NCBI GenBank assembly: GCA_036656615.1
Contig: JAVXHY010000024.1
Span: 1 to 25,154 of the forward strand
Source of the DNA: CAUPWF01 sp036656615
GTDB lineage: Bacteria > Bacillota > Clostridia > Lachnospirales > Lachnospiraceae
Direction of reading: 5' to 3'
DNA: 25,154 bases
A program made the position numbers and the translations under genes. A model generated the notes under the pieces. That model was not told the DNA's origin and searched no databases. It was given only the letters and a program-made list of their open reading frames with translations. Shown piece after piece: positions 1-5,636 of this stretch (position 1 is its first letter; each line of letters starts with the position of its first letter).

Positions 1-36
1 CAGTACATATCCGGTTCCTTTAATTACACTATTCAT
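1..36 (-). CDS. grdC: Probable glycine reductase complex component GrdC, first 12 codons only
   Basis: An ATG at 36-34 is preceded by a strong ribosome binding site (AGGAGG, about 10 nt upstream) and opens a frame that runs off the window. The 12 visible residues, MNSVIKGTGYVL, resemble what I recall of the start of GrdC, the beta-ketoacyl-synthase-like subunit of protein C. In the known pathway protein C releases acetyl phosphate from the selenoprotein-bound carboxymethyl intermediate. The position directly after grdA on the same strand supports a glycine reductase subunit. Twelve residues cannot prove the family. The remaining sequence lies before base 1. Confidence 0.6.
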   Translation of the reverse strand, partial: MNSVIKGTGYVL

Positions 37-119
37 TTTGTATAAACCTCCTATTGAAAATCTCTATTAATATTTCTTATTCCTTCATCTATGTTCGTAA
101 CATATCAGTTCGTAAACCA

Positions 120-147
120 AGGATGCCCTTACAAGAAAAGGCATCCT
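120..147 (-). other. Intercistronic hairpin between grdA and grdC
   Basis: An 8-bp perfect inverted repeat, AGGATGCC (120-127) with GGCATCCT (140-147), encloses a 12-nt loop and lies 17 nt after the grdA stop. On the transcribed strand it is not followed by a T-run, so it is a poor intrinsic terminator. A partial attenuator or an mRNA processing/stability element that sets the ratio of GrdA to downstream subunits is more likely, but this is inference. The rest of the 128-nt gap (37-164) shows only the grdC ribosome binding site. Confidence 0.55.
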
Positions 148-164
148 CGCTTATTTATGTGTGA

Positions 165-635
165 TTAGAATTTTGAATATTGTTCACGAATGGACTGCAT
201 TTCAGCAACGATTTCATCTACATCTAAAACCATTTCCATCATGCTGATTTGTTCTTCATAAACTGCTTCATCAAATTCACTTTTTACTTCTGATTCACAT
301 ACGTGATACACTTGAAGTCCTAACTGGACTCCTGTCAACGGACCTGCATAAGTAGGATCTCCTGCTGTTACTGTTTCAGCAGCCAAACCGGAAGCTTCTG
401 CTTCCCCTGCACCTAATAATACTACTAGGTTCTCTGGGCCGAATTCCTCGGCAAAATCTTTTACTCTTTTTTGATTCTCTAGGTCCATCGCGCCTGCGCT
501 AGTTCAGACAAAGCACTCTGTAGAAGAGAATACGATGTCAGCGCCAGCTGTTTTCGCACATTCAGCTATAGCTGGACCTGGAATACCGTCGCGGTCGCCA
601 ATTATTACGGCTTTTTTACCACTTAAAATACTCAT
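165..635 (-). CDS. grdA: Glycine/sarcosine/betaine reductase selenoprotein A (UGA read as selenocysteine)
   Basis: This is the small selenoprotein of glycine reductase. It carries the carboxymethyl group on selenocysteine between substrate-specific protein B and acetyl-phosphate-forming protein C. Conventional translation gives only 107 residues from an internal Met at 488. Reading upstream through an in-frame TGA (506-504) gives MSILSGKKAVIIGDRDGIPG, then a CFVU redox motif with Sec at residue 44, and a total of 156 aa, close to the roughly 157 aa usual for GrdA. The true start at 635 has a strong AAGGAGG ribosome binding site. trxA lies 39 nt upstream and supplies reducing power to the complex. 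The Sec position, length and continuous similarity on both sides of the TGA argue strongly against a pseudogene. Decoding needs SelA, SelB, SelC and SelD, which are not in this window. Confidence 0.97.
479..506 (-). promoter_or_regulatory. Candidate bacterial SECIS element after the grdA UGA
   Basis: Bacterial selenocysteine insertion needs a hairpin just 3' of the UGA, within the coding sequence. Immediately after the TGA (506-504) the transcribed strand has CTAG (502-499) and CTAG (482-479), which can pair and enclose a GC-rich segment containing GCGC repeats. The position is right for a SECIS. The fold was drawn by eye and the pairing is short, so the exact boundaries are uncertain. Confidence 0.45.
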
Positions 636-674
636 TGACATTTCCTCCTTATTTTTTGTTTTTTTATGAAAAGA

Positions 675-992
675 TTATAGCTGTGCTTTAATCATTTCTT
701 CAACGCTCTCTGCTGTTGCATCTTCTTTTACCACTTCTGCAACTTTTTCTCCATCTTTATATATAATAACAGCTGGAAGTCCTAAAACCTTTTGTCCAAT
801 TGCTAAACGACGAGCCTTCGTTGTATTTAATGCTGTAAACTTGATTTTATCTCCATAAACATCAGCTAATGCATGTACATGTGGCATCAATGCCTGACAT
901 GGCACACATCCGTCACCATAGAAATCAACCAAAACTGTTCCTTCTGCCTTTAATACTTCTGCTTCAAATGTTTCCTTTGTTAGTTCTAACAT
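675..992 (-). CDS. trxA: Thioredoxin of the glycine reductase system (CVPC active site)
   Basis: A 105-aa protein with a complete thioredoxin fold. The redox site is C29-V30-P31-C32 in place of the usual CGPC, with the conserved cis-proline region further on (GLPAVIIYKDG). A CVPC site is known from thioredoxins of glycine-reductase-containing amino acid fermenters, where thioredoxin reduces selenoprotein A and protein C after each cycle. The start at 992 follows a good ribosome binding site (AGGAGGAG, 995-1008). It is the first gene after the grd promoter, and grdA follows 39 nt downstream. No thioredoxin reductase gene (trxB) lies beside it, although known grd clusters often include one, so reduction presumably depends on a gene elsewhere. 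Confidence 0.93.
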   Translation of the reverse strand: MLELTKETFEAEVLKAEGTVLVDFYGDGCVPCQALMPHVHALADVYGDKIKFTALNTTKARRLAIGQKVLGLPAVIIYKDGEKVAEVVKEDATAESVEEMIKAQL

Positions 993-1042
993 AATATTCT
1001 CCTCCTGTGCTTATCCTCATATGATTTTTAATAAGTTACTAT

Positions 1043-1121
1043 AATGTTGCATACAATCTTTTCATCAAGTTACCATGATAACTTTCATATAAAAAAAATA
1101 ATAAATCTTGGTCACAACATT
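1043..1121 (-). promoter_or_regulatory. Untranslated leader of trxA-grdA with a second operator-like palindrome
   Basis: The roughly 135-nt leader between the promoter and trxA holds an 18-bp near-perfect palindrome at 1067-1084 (AAGTTACCATGATAACTT). Its core TTACCATGATAA matches the promoter-spacer operator TTATCACGATAA at 10 of 12 positions. It is flanked by a 7-bp inverted repeat, AATGTTG (1043-1049) with CAACATT (1115-1121), which could close a larger stem in the RNA. I looked for glycine riboswitch hallmarks and saw none. The likely role is a second repressor site, either a roadblock or a looping partner (inference). Confidence 0.5.
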
Positions 1122-1134
1122 TTCTATTTAGGTC

Positions 1135-1163
1135 ATACTAGCATGTTATCACGATAATTGCAA
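1135..1163 (-). promoter_or_regulatory. Sigma-70/SigA-type promoter of trxA-grdA
   Basis: On the minus strand, TTGCAA (1163-1158) and TAGTAT (1140-1135) are separated by exactly 17 bp, giving -35 and -10 hexamers close to consensus. The predicted start site is near 1128, about 135 nt upstream of trxA. The spacer is almost wholly filled by a palindromic operator-like site. Confidence 0.75.
1146..1157. promoter_or_regulatory. Palindromic operator candidate between the -35 and -10 boxes
   Basis: TTATCACGATAA is an inverted repeat (TTATC-N2-GATAA) that fills 12 of the 17 bp between the -35 and -10 boxes. A repressor bound here would block RNA polymerase directly. The adjacent upstream TetR-family gene is the obvious candidate regulator. 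The second copy at 1070-1081 strengthens the case that this is a real protein-binding motif. Confidence 0.6.
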
Positions 1164-1199
1164 CCAATTTTAAAATTTTTTTAAATTTTTTTTAAATTC
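1164..1199 (-). promoter_or_regulatory. A-tract/UP-element-like region upstream of the grd promoter
   Basis: Directly upstream of the -35 box are roughly helically spaced A/T runs of eight, seven and four A's separated by short T-runs. Such tracts often bend DNA or bind the RNA polymerase alpha subunit and raise promoter strength. The segment overlaps the last codons and stop of the TetR gene (1181-1183), so the regulator's C-terminal Leu-Lys-Lys-Ile codons also form part of the downstream promoter region. Confidence 0.45.
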
Positions 1200-1855
1200 A
1201 ATGTATCAGATGCATATGTGAGAACTTCATCCGTAATACATTGAACCACCTCTGTTACTGCTGCTTCTATATCTTTAACCCCCTCATCTAGCACACCTTT
1301 GAAAATACCCTTAAAACAATATACACACATTTTATTCAGCCGCTTTGCATGTTCCAGGGTAATCACTCCCTCCTCCACACATCGAAGTACCATGTAATAA
1401 TCCCTTTTTTCAAAAGTACCTTCTTGTAACATAGGCTGCAAATATTCACTTACAATTTGTATTCCTTCCGGGAACATTTGATAAAATTCCCTAAGAGCTT
1501 CCGGCAGTTTATCTTTTTGTTTTCCAAAGAAAATACAATCAAACGCTTTTGGTGTTTTAAATGCCTGACGTGCAAAACACTCCCATATACCAATATGCAA
1601 TTCCCATATATTCGACCATAATTTTGCATGATCTTGCAAATCTTCTACATAATCCTTTAAAAATCCTATCTGAGCATAAAATAATAATTCTTCTAAATTT
1701 GTAAAATGTCTGTACAAGGAAGTACTGCTACACCCAAGCTCTTTTGCCAATCTACGAATAGATACCGCCGTCACATCTTCTTTTACTACTATTTCATGAG
1801 CTTTTTTCACATAATCTTTTCGACTTAAATTTTTAATATGATCCACTGTCTGCAT
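1181..1855 (-). CDS. TetR-family transcriptional regulator
   Basis: A 224-aa protein with an N-terminal TetR-type helix-turn-helix at about residues 31-51 (VSIRRLAKELGCSSTSLYRHF region), followed by an all-helical C-terminal ligand-binding and dimerisation domain that is not diagnostic of any effector. The length is normal for the family. The start at 1855 follows AAGGTGG with suitable spacing. The gene lies immediately upstream of and parallel to trxA-grdA, whose promoter carries two palindromic sites, so a local repressor of glycine reductase genes is plausible (inference). I do not recognise a named orthologue, and the ligand is unknown. Confidence 0.88.
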   Translation of the reverse strand: MQTVDHIKNLSRKDYVKKAHEIVVKEDVTAVSIRRLAKELGCSSTSLYRHFTNLEELLFYAQIGFLKDYVEDLQDHAKLWSNIWELHIGIWECFARQAFKTPKAFDCIFFGKQKDKLPEALREFYQMFPEGIQIVSEYLQPMLQEGTFEKRDYYMVLRCVEEGVITLEHAKRLNKMCVYCFKGIFKGVLDEGVKDIEAAVTEVVQCITDEVLTYASDTLNLKKI

Positions 1856-1913
1856 ATGAATAACCCACCTTCTAATTTCCTTTTTATCATCTTATAAAAT
1901 TGCAATATTTCTT

Positions 1914-1947
1914 ATTATACGTTGAAATGTTCCAAATTACAACGTAT
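1914..1947 (-). promoter_or_regulatory. Promoter of the TetR-family gene with an overlapping inverted repeat
   Basis: On the minus strand TTGTAA (1942-1937) and TATAAT (1919-1914) are 17 bp apart, an excellent promoter 59 bp upstream of the regulator start. A perfect 8-bp inverted repeat, ATACGTTG (1917-1924) and CAACGTAT (1940-1947), overlaps both hexamers with a 15-bp centre. That suggests a regulator binding across the promoter. Its half-sites differ from those in the grd promoter. Confidence 0.7.
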
Positions 1948-1971
1948 CTGGCGTTATTTATGATTAACCTG

Positions 1972-2134
1972 GTAACAGTTCAGCCATAATCAAAAGAATG
2001 AGCGAATCATGCTTGCATGAATGAGCACATTCTCTTGATTATGAGCAGAATGCCCATTCATGAGCAAAAAAAGCTGCGTATGCAGCGCAAAGTACCGAAG
2101 GTGCGTTTTGCGAATGGCATGGCTGAACTGTTAC
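1972..2134. mobile_element. MITE-like element: 163 bp, 16-bp perfect terminal inverted repeats, 8-bp target duplication
   Basis: GTAACAGTTCAGCCAT (1972-1987) is exactly the reverse complement of 2119-2134. The direct repeat TTAACCTG abuts both ends (1964-1971 and 2135-2142), as expected for an 8-bp target-site duplication. The interior has no ORF but folds well: 1986-2000 pairs with 2028-2042 at 14 of 15 positions, and GCTGC/GCAGC (2073-2086) and CGCAAA/TTTGCG arms form further hairpins. There is no transposase in the window, so it would be a non-autonomous element moved in trans. It sits between the end of the permease gene and the TetR promoter and may also affect transcription between them (inference). 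Confidence 0.8.
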
Positions 2135-2182
2135 TTAACCTGTAGCAGTTTCCATTGAGAAAGTAGCAAAAGCTGGGAAGTT

Positions 2183-3454
2183 CTAAGAGGAGTATTTATT
2201 GACTATCACATAGCAGACACCTGAAAATATCATTTCCCATAAAGGCGCAATGGGCAGTCCTACCCGAAGAAATAGAAATCCCGCAGTACAACTTGTTAGC
2301 CAAATCGCAATAGAGTGCTGTTGAAAGCAGTGCTCTTTTGTATTGTCATGAAAGAAAAATCCTTCTGCTAAAAGCATTCCTGGAAAAGGAACCATGACAA
2401 TGGAAAATAGGGAAACTATAGGAATTAGATAATTGGTAATGCCCGAAACAGAAAGAGCAGAAGCAAACCCTGCAATGAGATATACGGTTACTTTGTGAGA
2501 TATATTGCCCTCTAGTTTTGTTCCTTGAAAAATATTCTGCAATGCAAGACTTCCTCCATAAGCATTTATATTTTGTGTAGTAGACAAACAAAATATGGAA
2601 CATAGGAGCATGGGAACTGCTAATCCAATCACGGAAATAGATCGAATAAAATCACTGAATCCACCTGCTTTTGCAACAATCACTCCACAAATATTAAATA
2701 AGAATAGTCCAATTCCATATGCAAAAGGGCAAACAGAAATTACACTTCTGTCAGACGTTGCAAAACGACAGGTATCCGGTGTAATCATGCATCCAAACAC
2801 ATAATTACCAATGACTGCCGCAGAAGCTACTGCAAAAGACATCGGTTGATTTGTGGTATCTGCAAATAGAAAAGAAATAGTGCCCATTTTTTTTGCTAAT
2901 AAGAACATGGTAATACCTAATAATATTAAAGAACATGGAACTACGATTCTGCTTGCAATTTCCAGTCCATGCCATCCATTTGCTGCTGACAATGCCCAAA
3001 TACCAATGATGATAAGTGAAGTGACAGCAACAGGCAATGGCCAATTTGGGAAAACAGAAATCCATATATTTGAAAACATTTTTCCATTTAAACCAATCCA
3101 AAATACGCTGCAGCAAATTATAAATAAGGAAAAAATCATGGAACTGTTTTTCCCTAAAACTTTTCGAGCCAAAAAAGTAGTGGACCATCCTGTTCGAGAA
3201 GAAAGAATACCCATGCCAGTGCCCATAAGAATTAAAACTAAATCACCAAAAAAGCAGGATCCAATTGCTTGCCAAAAGGGCATGGATGCACCTAACCTTG
3301 CACCTAGTACTAAGCATGAGAGTGCACTGGTATACCCAGTTAATACAAAAAATACTCCACTACTTTTTTTACGATGACTTTGAGGTACTGGTATAAATGC
3401 ATATTCATAAATACCAGATCCAGTAATTGGCATATGATGTAATGCGTTTTGCAT
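2183..3454 (-). CDS. NCS1-type (cytosine/purine permease family) membrane transporter
   Basis: A 423-aa integral membrane protein with about 12 hydrophobic segments. The N-terminal half has NCS1/CodB-like features: a G-rich first helix (GYTSALSCLVLGARLGASMP), a GxGMGxLSSRTGWST loop and an R-K-LG segment. Later an NxxxYGGSLALQN segment recalls the substrate-site helix of cytosine and purine permeases. The likely role is proton- or sodium-coupled uptake of a nucleobase or related compound; the substrate cannot be read from sequence. The frame is open further upstream, but the ATG at 3454 is chosen because AAAGGAGA lies 5-6 nt before it and it starts just after the cyclase stop at 3469. The tight spacing indicates one operon with the upstream sensor cyclase. 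Confidence 0.8.
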   Translation of the reverse strand: MQNALHHMPITGSGIYEYAFIPVPQSHRKKSSGVFFVLTGYTSALSCLVLGARLGASMPFWQAIGSCFFGDLVLILMGTGMGILSSRTGWSTTFLARKVLGKNSSMIFSLFIICCSVFWIGLNGKMFSNIWISVFPNWPLPVAVTSLIIIGIWALSAANGWHGLEIASRIVVPCSLILLGITMFLLAKKMGTISFLFADTTNQPMSFAVASAAVIGNYVFGCMITPDTCRFATSDRSVISVCPFAYGIGLFLFNICGVIVAKAGGFSDFIRSISVIGLAVPMLLCSIFCLSTTQNINAYGGSLALQNIFQGTKLEGNISHKVTVYLIAGFASALSVSGITNYLIPIVSLFSIVMVPFPGMLLAEGFFFHDNTKEHCFQQHSIAIWLTSCTAGFLFLRVGLPIAPLWEMIFSGVCYVIVNKYSS

Positions 3455-3468
3455 GAGTTTTCTCCTTT

Positions 3469-5298
3469 TTATTCTTGTTCTGTAGGTGCATAAAGCCAAA
3501 ATTGATTACGTCCATTTTGTTTTGCCAAATAGAGTGCATCATCTGCCTGTTGAAATAAAACGTCAAAGGTACATCCTGGATAACTTTTTGCGCCTCCAAT
3601 ACTAAGCGTAACCGGGCAAGATATTTGATGATATTGATAGGCATTCATTTTTTTTCGGAGCAGATCAATTCGTTCGGAAAATTCATACTTATAAAGGGAC
3701 GAGTCAAATAGAAAAAATAGAAATTCATCCCCGCCCCAACGGCACAGAATATCTTCGGATGTGAAAATTTCACGAATAAAAGAACCTAAGGTTCGTAACA
3801 CATCATCACCGCACAAATGTCCTTTTTCATCATTATAAGATTTAAAGTGATCGATATCTAAAATGGCAAGCAGCCCAATCCGAGCGTGGGTATCTTCTGT
3901 TAACAATAAACGGATTTGTTTTTCAGCGGTTGTATGGTTTAACAAACCGGTAAGCTGATCGTTGGAGCTAAGTTTCATTAGTCTTTCCTTTTCGGCATGT
4001 TCAGCTTCAATATTAGCTAGACATCCAACTAAACGAATAGGGCGACGGTGTGATTCGGTGGTGCATACAATTGTATAAATCAGTCGATACCAAATCCATT
4101 CGCCTGATTTCACACCACACTGTATTTCTGTAGAAAAAGACTGACCATTCATACCATCATTTATAATATCTGTTAATTCTTTTGATGTAAGAGATAATCG
4201 AATTGCCTGGCAATTTAGTTTTTCTTTAAAATCCATTACTTTTTGTTCTATATCAAGATTTGATTGTTGACCGAAGATTGTGAGACAATCATTCAGACAA
4301 TCATATTCAATCCCGGCTTCACCAAACGTATCTGCTAATAATCTATAACTTTCTTCGTAACCTTGTAACGTTTGGTGCTGACGAATGTTAACTTTGGCAT
4401 ATGTAAGTAATACAAGTGCCACAATAAACATCACTGCACATCCAAAACAAATGAATTCAAATGGATAATGGTAACACCATTCCAAAAGCCCTTTGTTAGG
4501 GTTTTTATTATAAGTTGATAAATTAGCATCTATATCCATTTTAGAAAAGCTTCCAATGGTTCTTTCTAGAATGGATATTAGTTGAACATCGGAAGAGGAT
4601 ACACAAAATCCCAAATCCATCATCATAGTTGTTGGCTCTGATATCAAATCCCTAGCGTCATATTGCTGCATCAAAACAGATTCTGTAAAACTGTCACACA
4701 TTGTAATATCTGCTTGTCCACAGCGAACGGCATTAAAGCACTCTTTTGGAGTATGGTAGTAAATGGTAGATGTTTTATTATTATATGGAACGTAGGGTGT
4801 CCCATTTATATCTGCTTGTATAATATGAGACCGGTTGTTGAAAGAGTCACCATTATGTTGAATCAACATCGTCTGAGCGGTTAAATACGGTACGATTGCA
4901 TCACTGCTGTGCTTTGTGAAACGTGTGCTTTCAGCAGGGCATTGCATGGCAATACCGATTAAATCAACTTTCCCAGATTCTAACTGATCTAACGATTGTT
5001 GATAGGTTTGAGCCAAAATATATTTTACGGAAATATTAGATTGCTCAGATAGTTTATTTAAAATCATAATGGGAACTCCATGAAGAGTGCCATCTGCTGC
5101 AGTTGAAATCAATGGCCGCCAATCTGCAATAATAGAAACTTTCAATTCTTTTTTTTCTTGCAAATATTGAAGCTCTGAATCAGAAAGGTCAAGTTTTGTA
5201 GCTGTAGTGGGAGAATTCTCAGCCTGCAGAAAGATAGTTTGAAAATACAATAAACAAGAAATAAGAACTAAAGTCATTACAAATTTTATGTTTTTCAT
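3469..5298 (-). CDS. Membrane diguanylate cyclase with extracytoplasmic solute-binding sensor domain
   Basis: A 609-aa protein. In order: N-terminal signal/anchor helix (about 5-25), family-3 solute-binding domain (about 50-260, KVSIIADWRPL start), one membrane helix (about 280-302), a PAS-like region (about 315-440) and a C-terminal GGDEF domain with the intact active-site motif GGDEF at 522-526 (CRWGGDEFLFF). It should make cyclic di-GMP in response to an external ligand. The RxxD inhibitory site expected just before GGDEF is not present (the segment reads FTSEDILCRW), so product inhibition may be absent. The permease gene follows 14 nt downstream, suggesting that sensing and uptake of the same or a related molecule are linked. 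It is divergent from the second sensor cyclase at 5637. Confidence 0.92.
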   Translation of the reverse strand: MKNIKFVMTLVLISCLLYFQTIFLQAENSPTTATKLDLSDSELQYLQEKKELKVSIIADWRPLISTAADGTLHGVPIMILNKLSEQSNISVKYILAQTYQQSLDQLESGKVDLIGIAMQCPAESTRFTKHSSDAIVPYLTAQTMLIQHNGDSFNNRSHIIQADINGTPYVPYNNKTSTIYYHTPKECFNAVRCGQADITMCDSFTESVLMQQYDARDLISEPTTMMMDLGFCVSSSDVQLISILERTIGSFSKMDIDANLSTYNKNPNKGLLEWCYHYPFEFICFGCAVMFIVALVLLTYAKVNIRQHQTLQGYEESYRLLADTFGEAGIEYDCLNDCLTIFGQQSNLDIEQKVMDFKEKLNCQAIRLSLTSKELTDIINDGMNGQSFSTEIQCGVKSGEWIWYRLIYTIVCTTESHRRPIRLVGCLANIEAEHAEKERLMKLSSNDQLTGLLNHTTAEKQIRLLLTEDTHARIGLLAILDIDHFKSYNDEKGHLCGDDVLRTLGSFIREIFTSEDILCRWGGDEFLFFLFDSSLYKYEFSERIDLLRKKMNAYQYHQISCPVTLSIGGAKSYPGCTFDVLFQQADDALYLAKQNGRNQFWLYAPTEQE

Positions 5299-5413
5299 AT
5301 TGGATTATCTCCTTTATGTTAATTGATGTTTTATAATTAATATATTTTTGGTTAAGTTATTTACTTAATAAAGATAGTTATAATGAGTATTACAGTGTAA
5401 GAGTGCATTATTT

Positions 5414-5466
5414 TACCGAATAGGGGGAGCACTGAAATACCAAAAAGAGTGCATTTTTTATCGGTA
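5414..5466 (-). ncRNA. Candidate structured leader RNA upstream of the sensor cyclase-permease operon
   Basis: On the transcribed strand an outer 6-bp stem (TACCGA at 5466-5461 with TCGGTA at 5419-5414) encloses an inner 5-bp stem (GCACT at 5452-5448 with AGTGC at 5433-5429). An A-rich strand faces a C-rich strand in the internal loop. It lies at the 5' end of a roughly 165-nt leader. It does not match the c-di-GMP, purine or preQ1 riboswitch signatures I could check by eye. It may be a chance fold. Confidence 0.3.
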
Positions 5467-5471
5467 TATTT

Positions 5472-5480
5472 ATTATAACA
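5472..5480 (-). promoter_or_regulatory. Extended -10 promoter of the minus-strand sensor cyclase operon
   Basis: The minus strand reads TGTTATAAT (5480-5472), a perfect extended -10 element. The best -35 candidate, CTGAAC with a 17-bp spacer, matches only half of consensus, which is usual for extended -10 promoters. The predicted start near 5465 leaves a leader of about 165 nt before the start codon at 5298. Confidence 0.55.
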
Positions 5481-5636
5481 TAAAAGTGGCAATAGTTCAG
5501 CCTTAATGTCATTTTGAGTCGTATGATTTTTGATCTCCGAGACCACATATGAATGCATTATTACATTAATCTAGAGTTTAAGATAAAAATATGATAAACT
5601 AATAATACAAATATATTTACAGGACTGGAGGGGCCT

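Larger units (their letters stand above)
5299..5636. other. Divergent intergenic region between two sensor cyclases
   Basis: This is 338 bp without a credible gene. It holds an extended -10 promoter for the minus-strand cyclase, a nested inverted repeat, and three related short repeats: AAGAGTGCATT at 5399-5409 and again at 5445-5455, and GAATGCATTATT at 5551-5562 (10 of 11 matching with AGTGCATTATT in the first copy). The plus-strand ribosome binding site GGAGGGG (5627-5633) serves the 5637 gene. Its AT-rich upstream sequence has several possible -10 boxes, none of which I can single out. A 65-codon minus-strand frame here lacks a ribosome binding site. Confidence 0.6.

Noticed and set aside
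488..635. grdA as a pseudogene because of the internal stop
   Set aside because: The stop is TGA exactly at the selenocysteine position of the CxxU motif, and the frame is intact with a strong ribosome binding site at the true start.
993..1130. Glycine riboswitch upstream of trxA-grdA
   Set aside because: It would suit glycine catabolism, but the leader lacks the conserved glycine aptamer sequences; only AT-rich DNA and palindromes are seen.
2853..3377. 174-codon plus-strand open frame opposite the permease
   Set aside because: It is antisense to a clear membrane transporter gene, has no ribosome binding site, and has the skewed composition of a shadow frame.
5299..5475. Purine, preQ1 or c-di-GMP riboswitch upstream of the cyclase-permease operon
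   Set aside because: None of the conserved core sequences of these classes could be found; only an unassigned nested stem remains.
5489..5504. Second copy of the MITE end (AGTTCAGCC core, 13 of 16 matching)
   Set aside because: It is a single short match with no partner inverted repeat nearby and no flanking duplication; it could be chance or an old remnant.
5361..5558. 65-codon minus-strand open frame in the divergent spacer
   Set aside because: No ribosome binding site, no recognisable domain, and it spans the promoter and repeats of the cyclase operon; its composition follows the repeated GTGCATT boxes.
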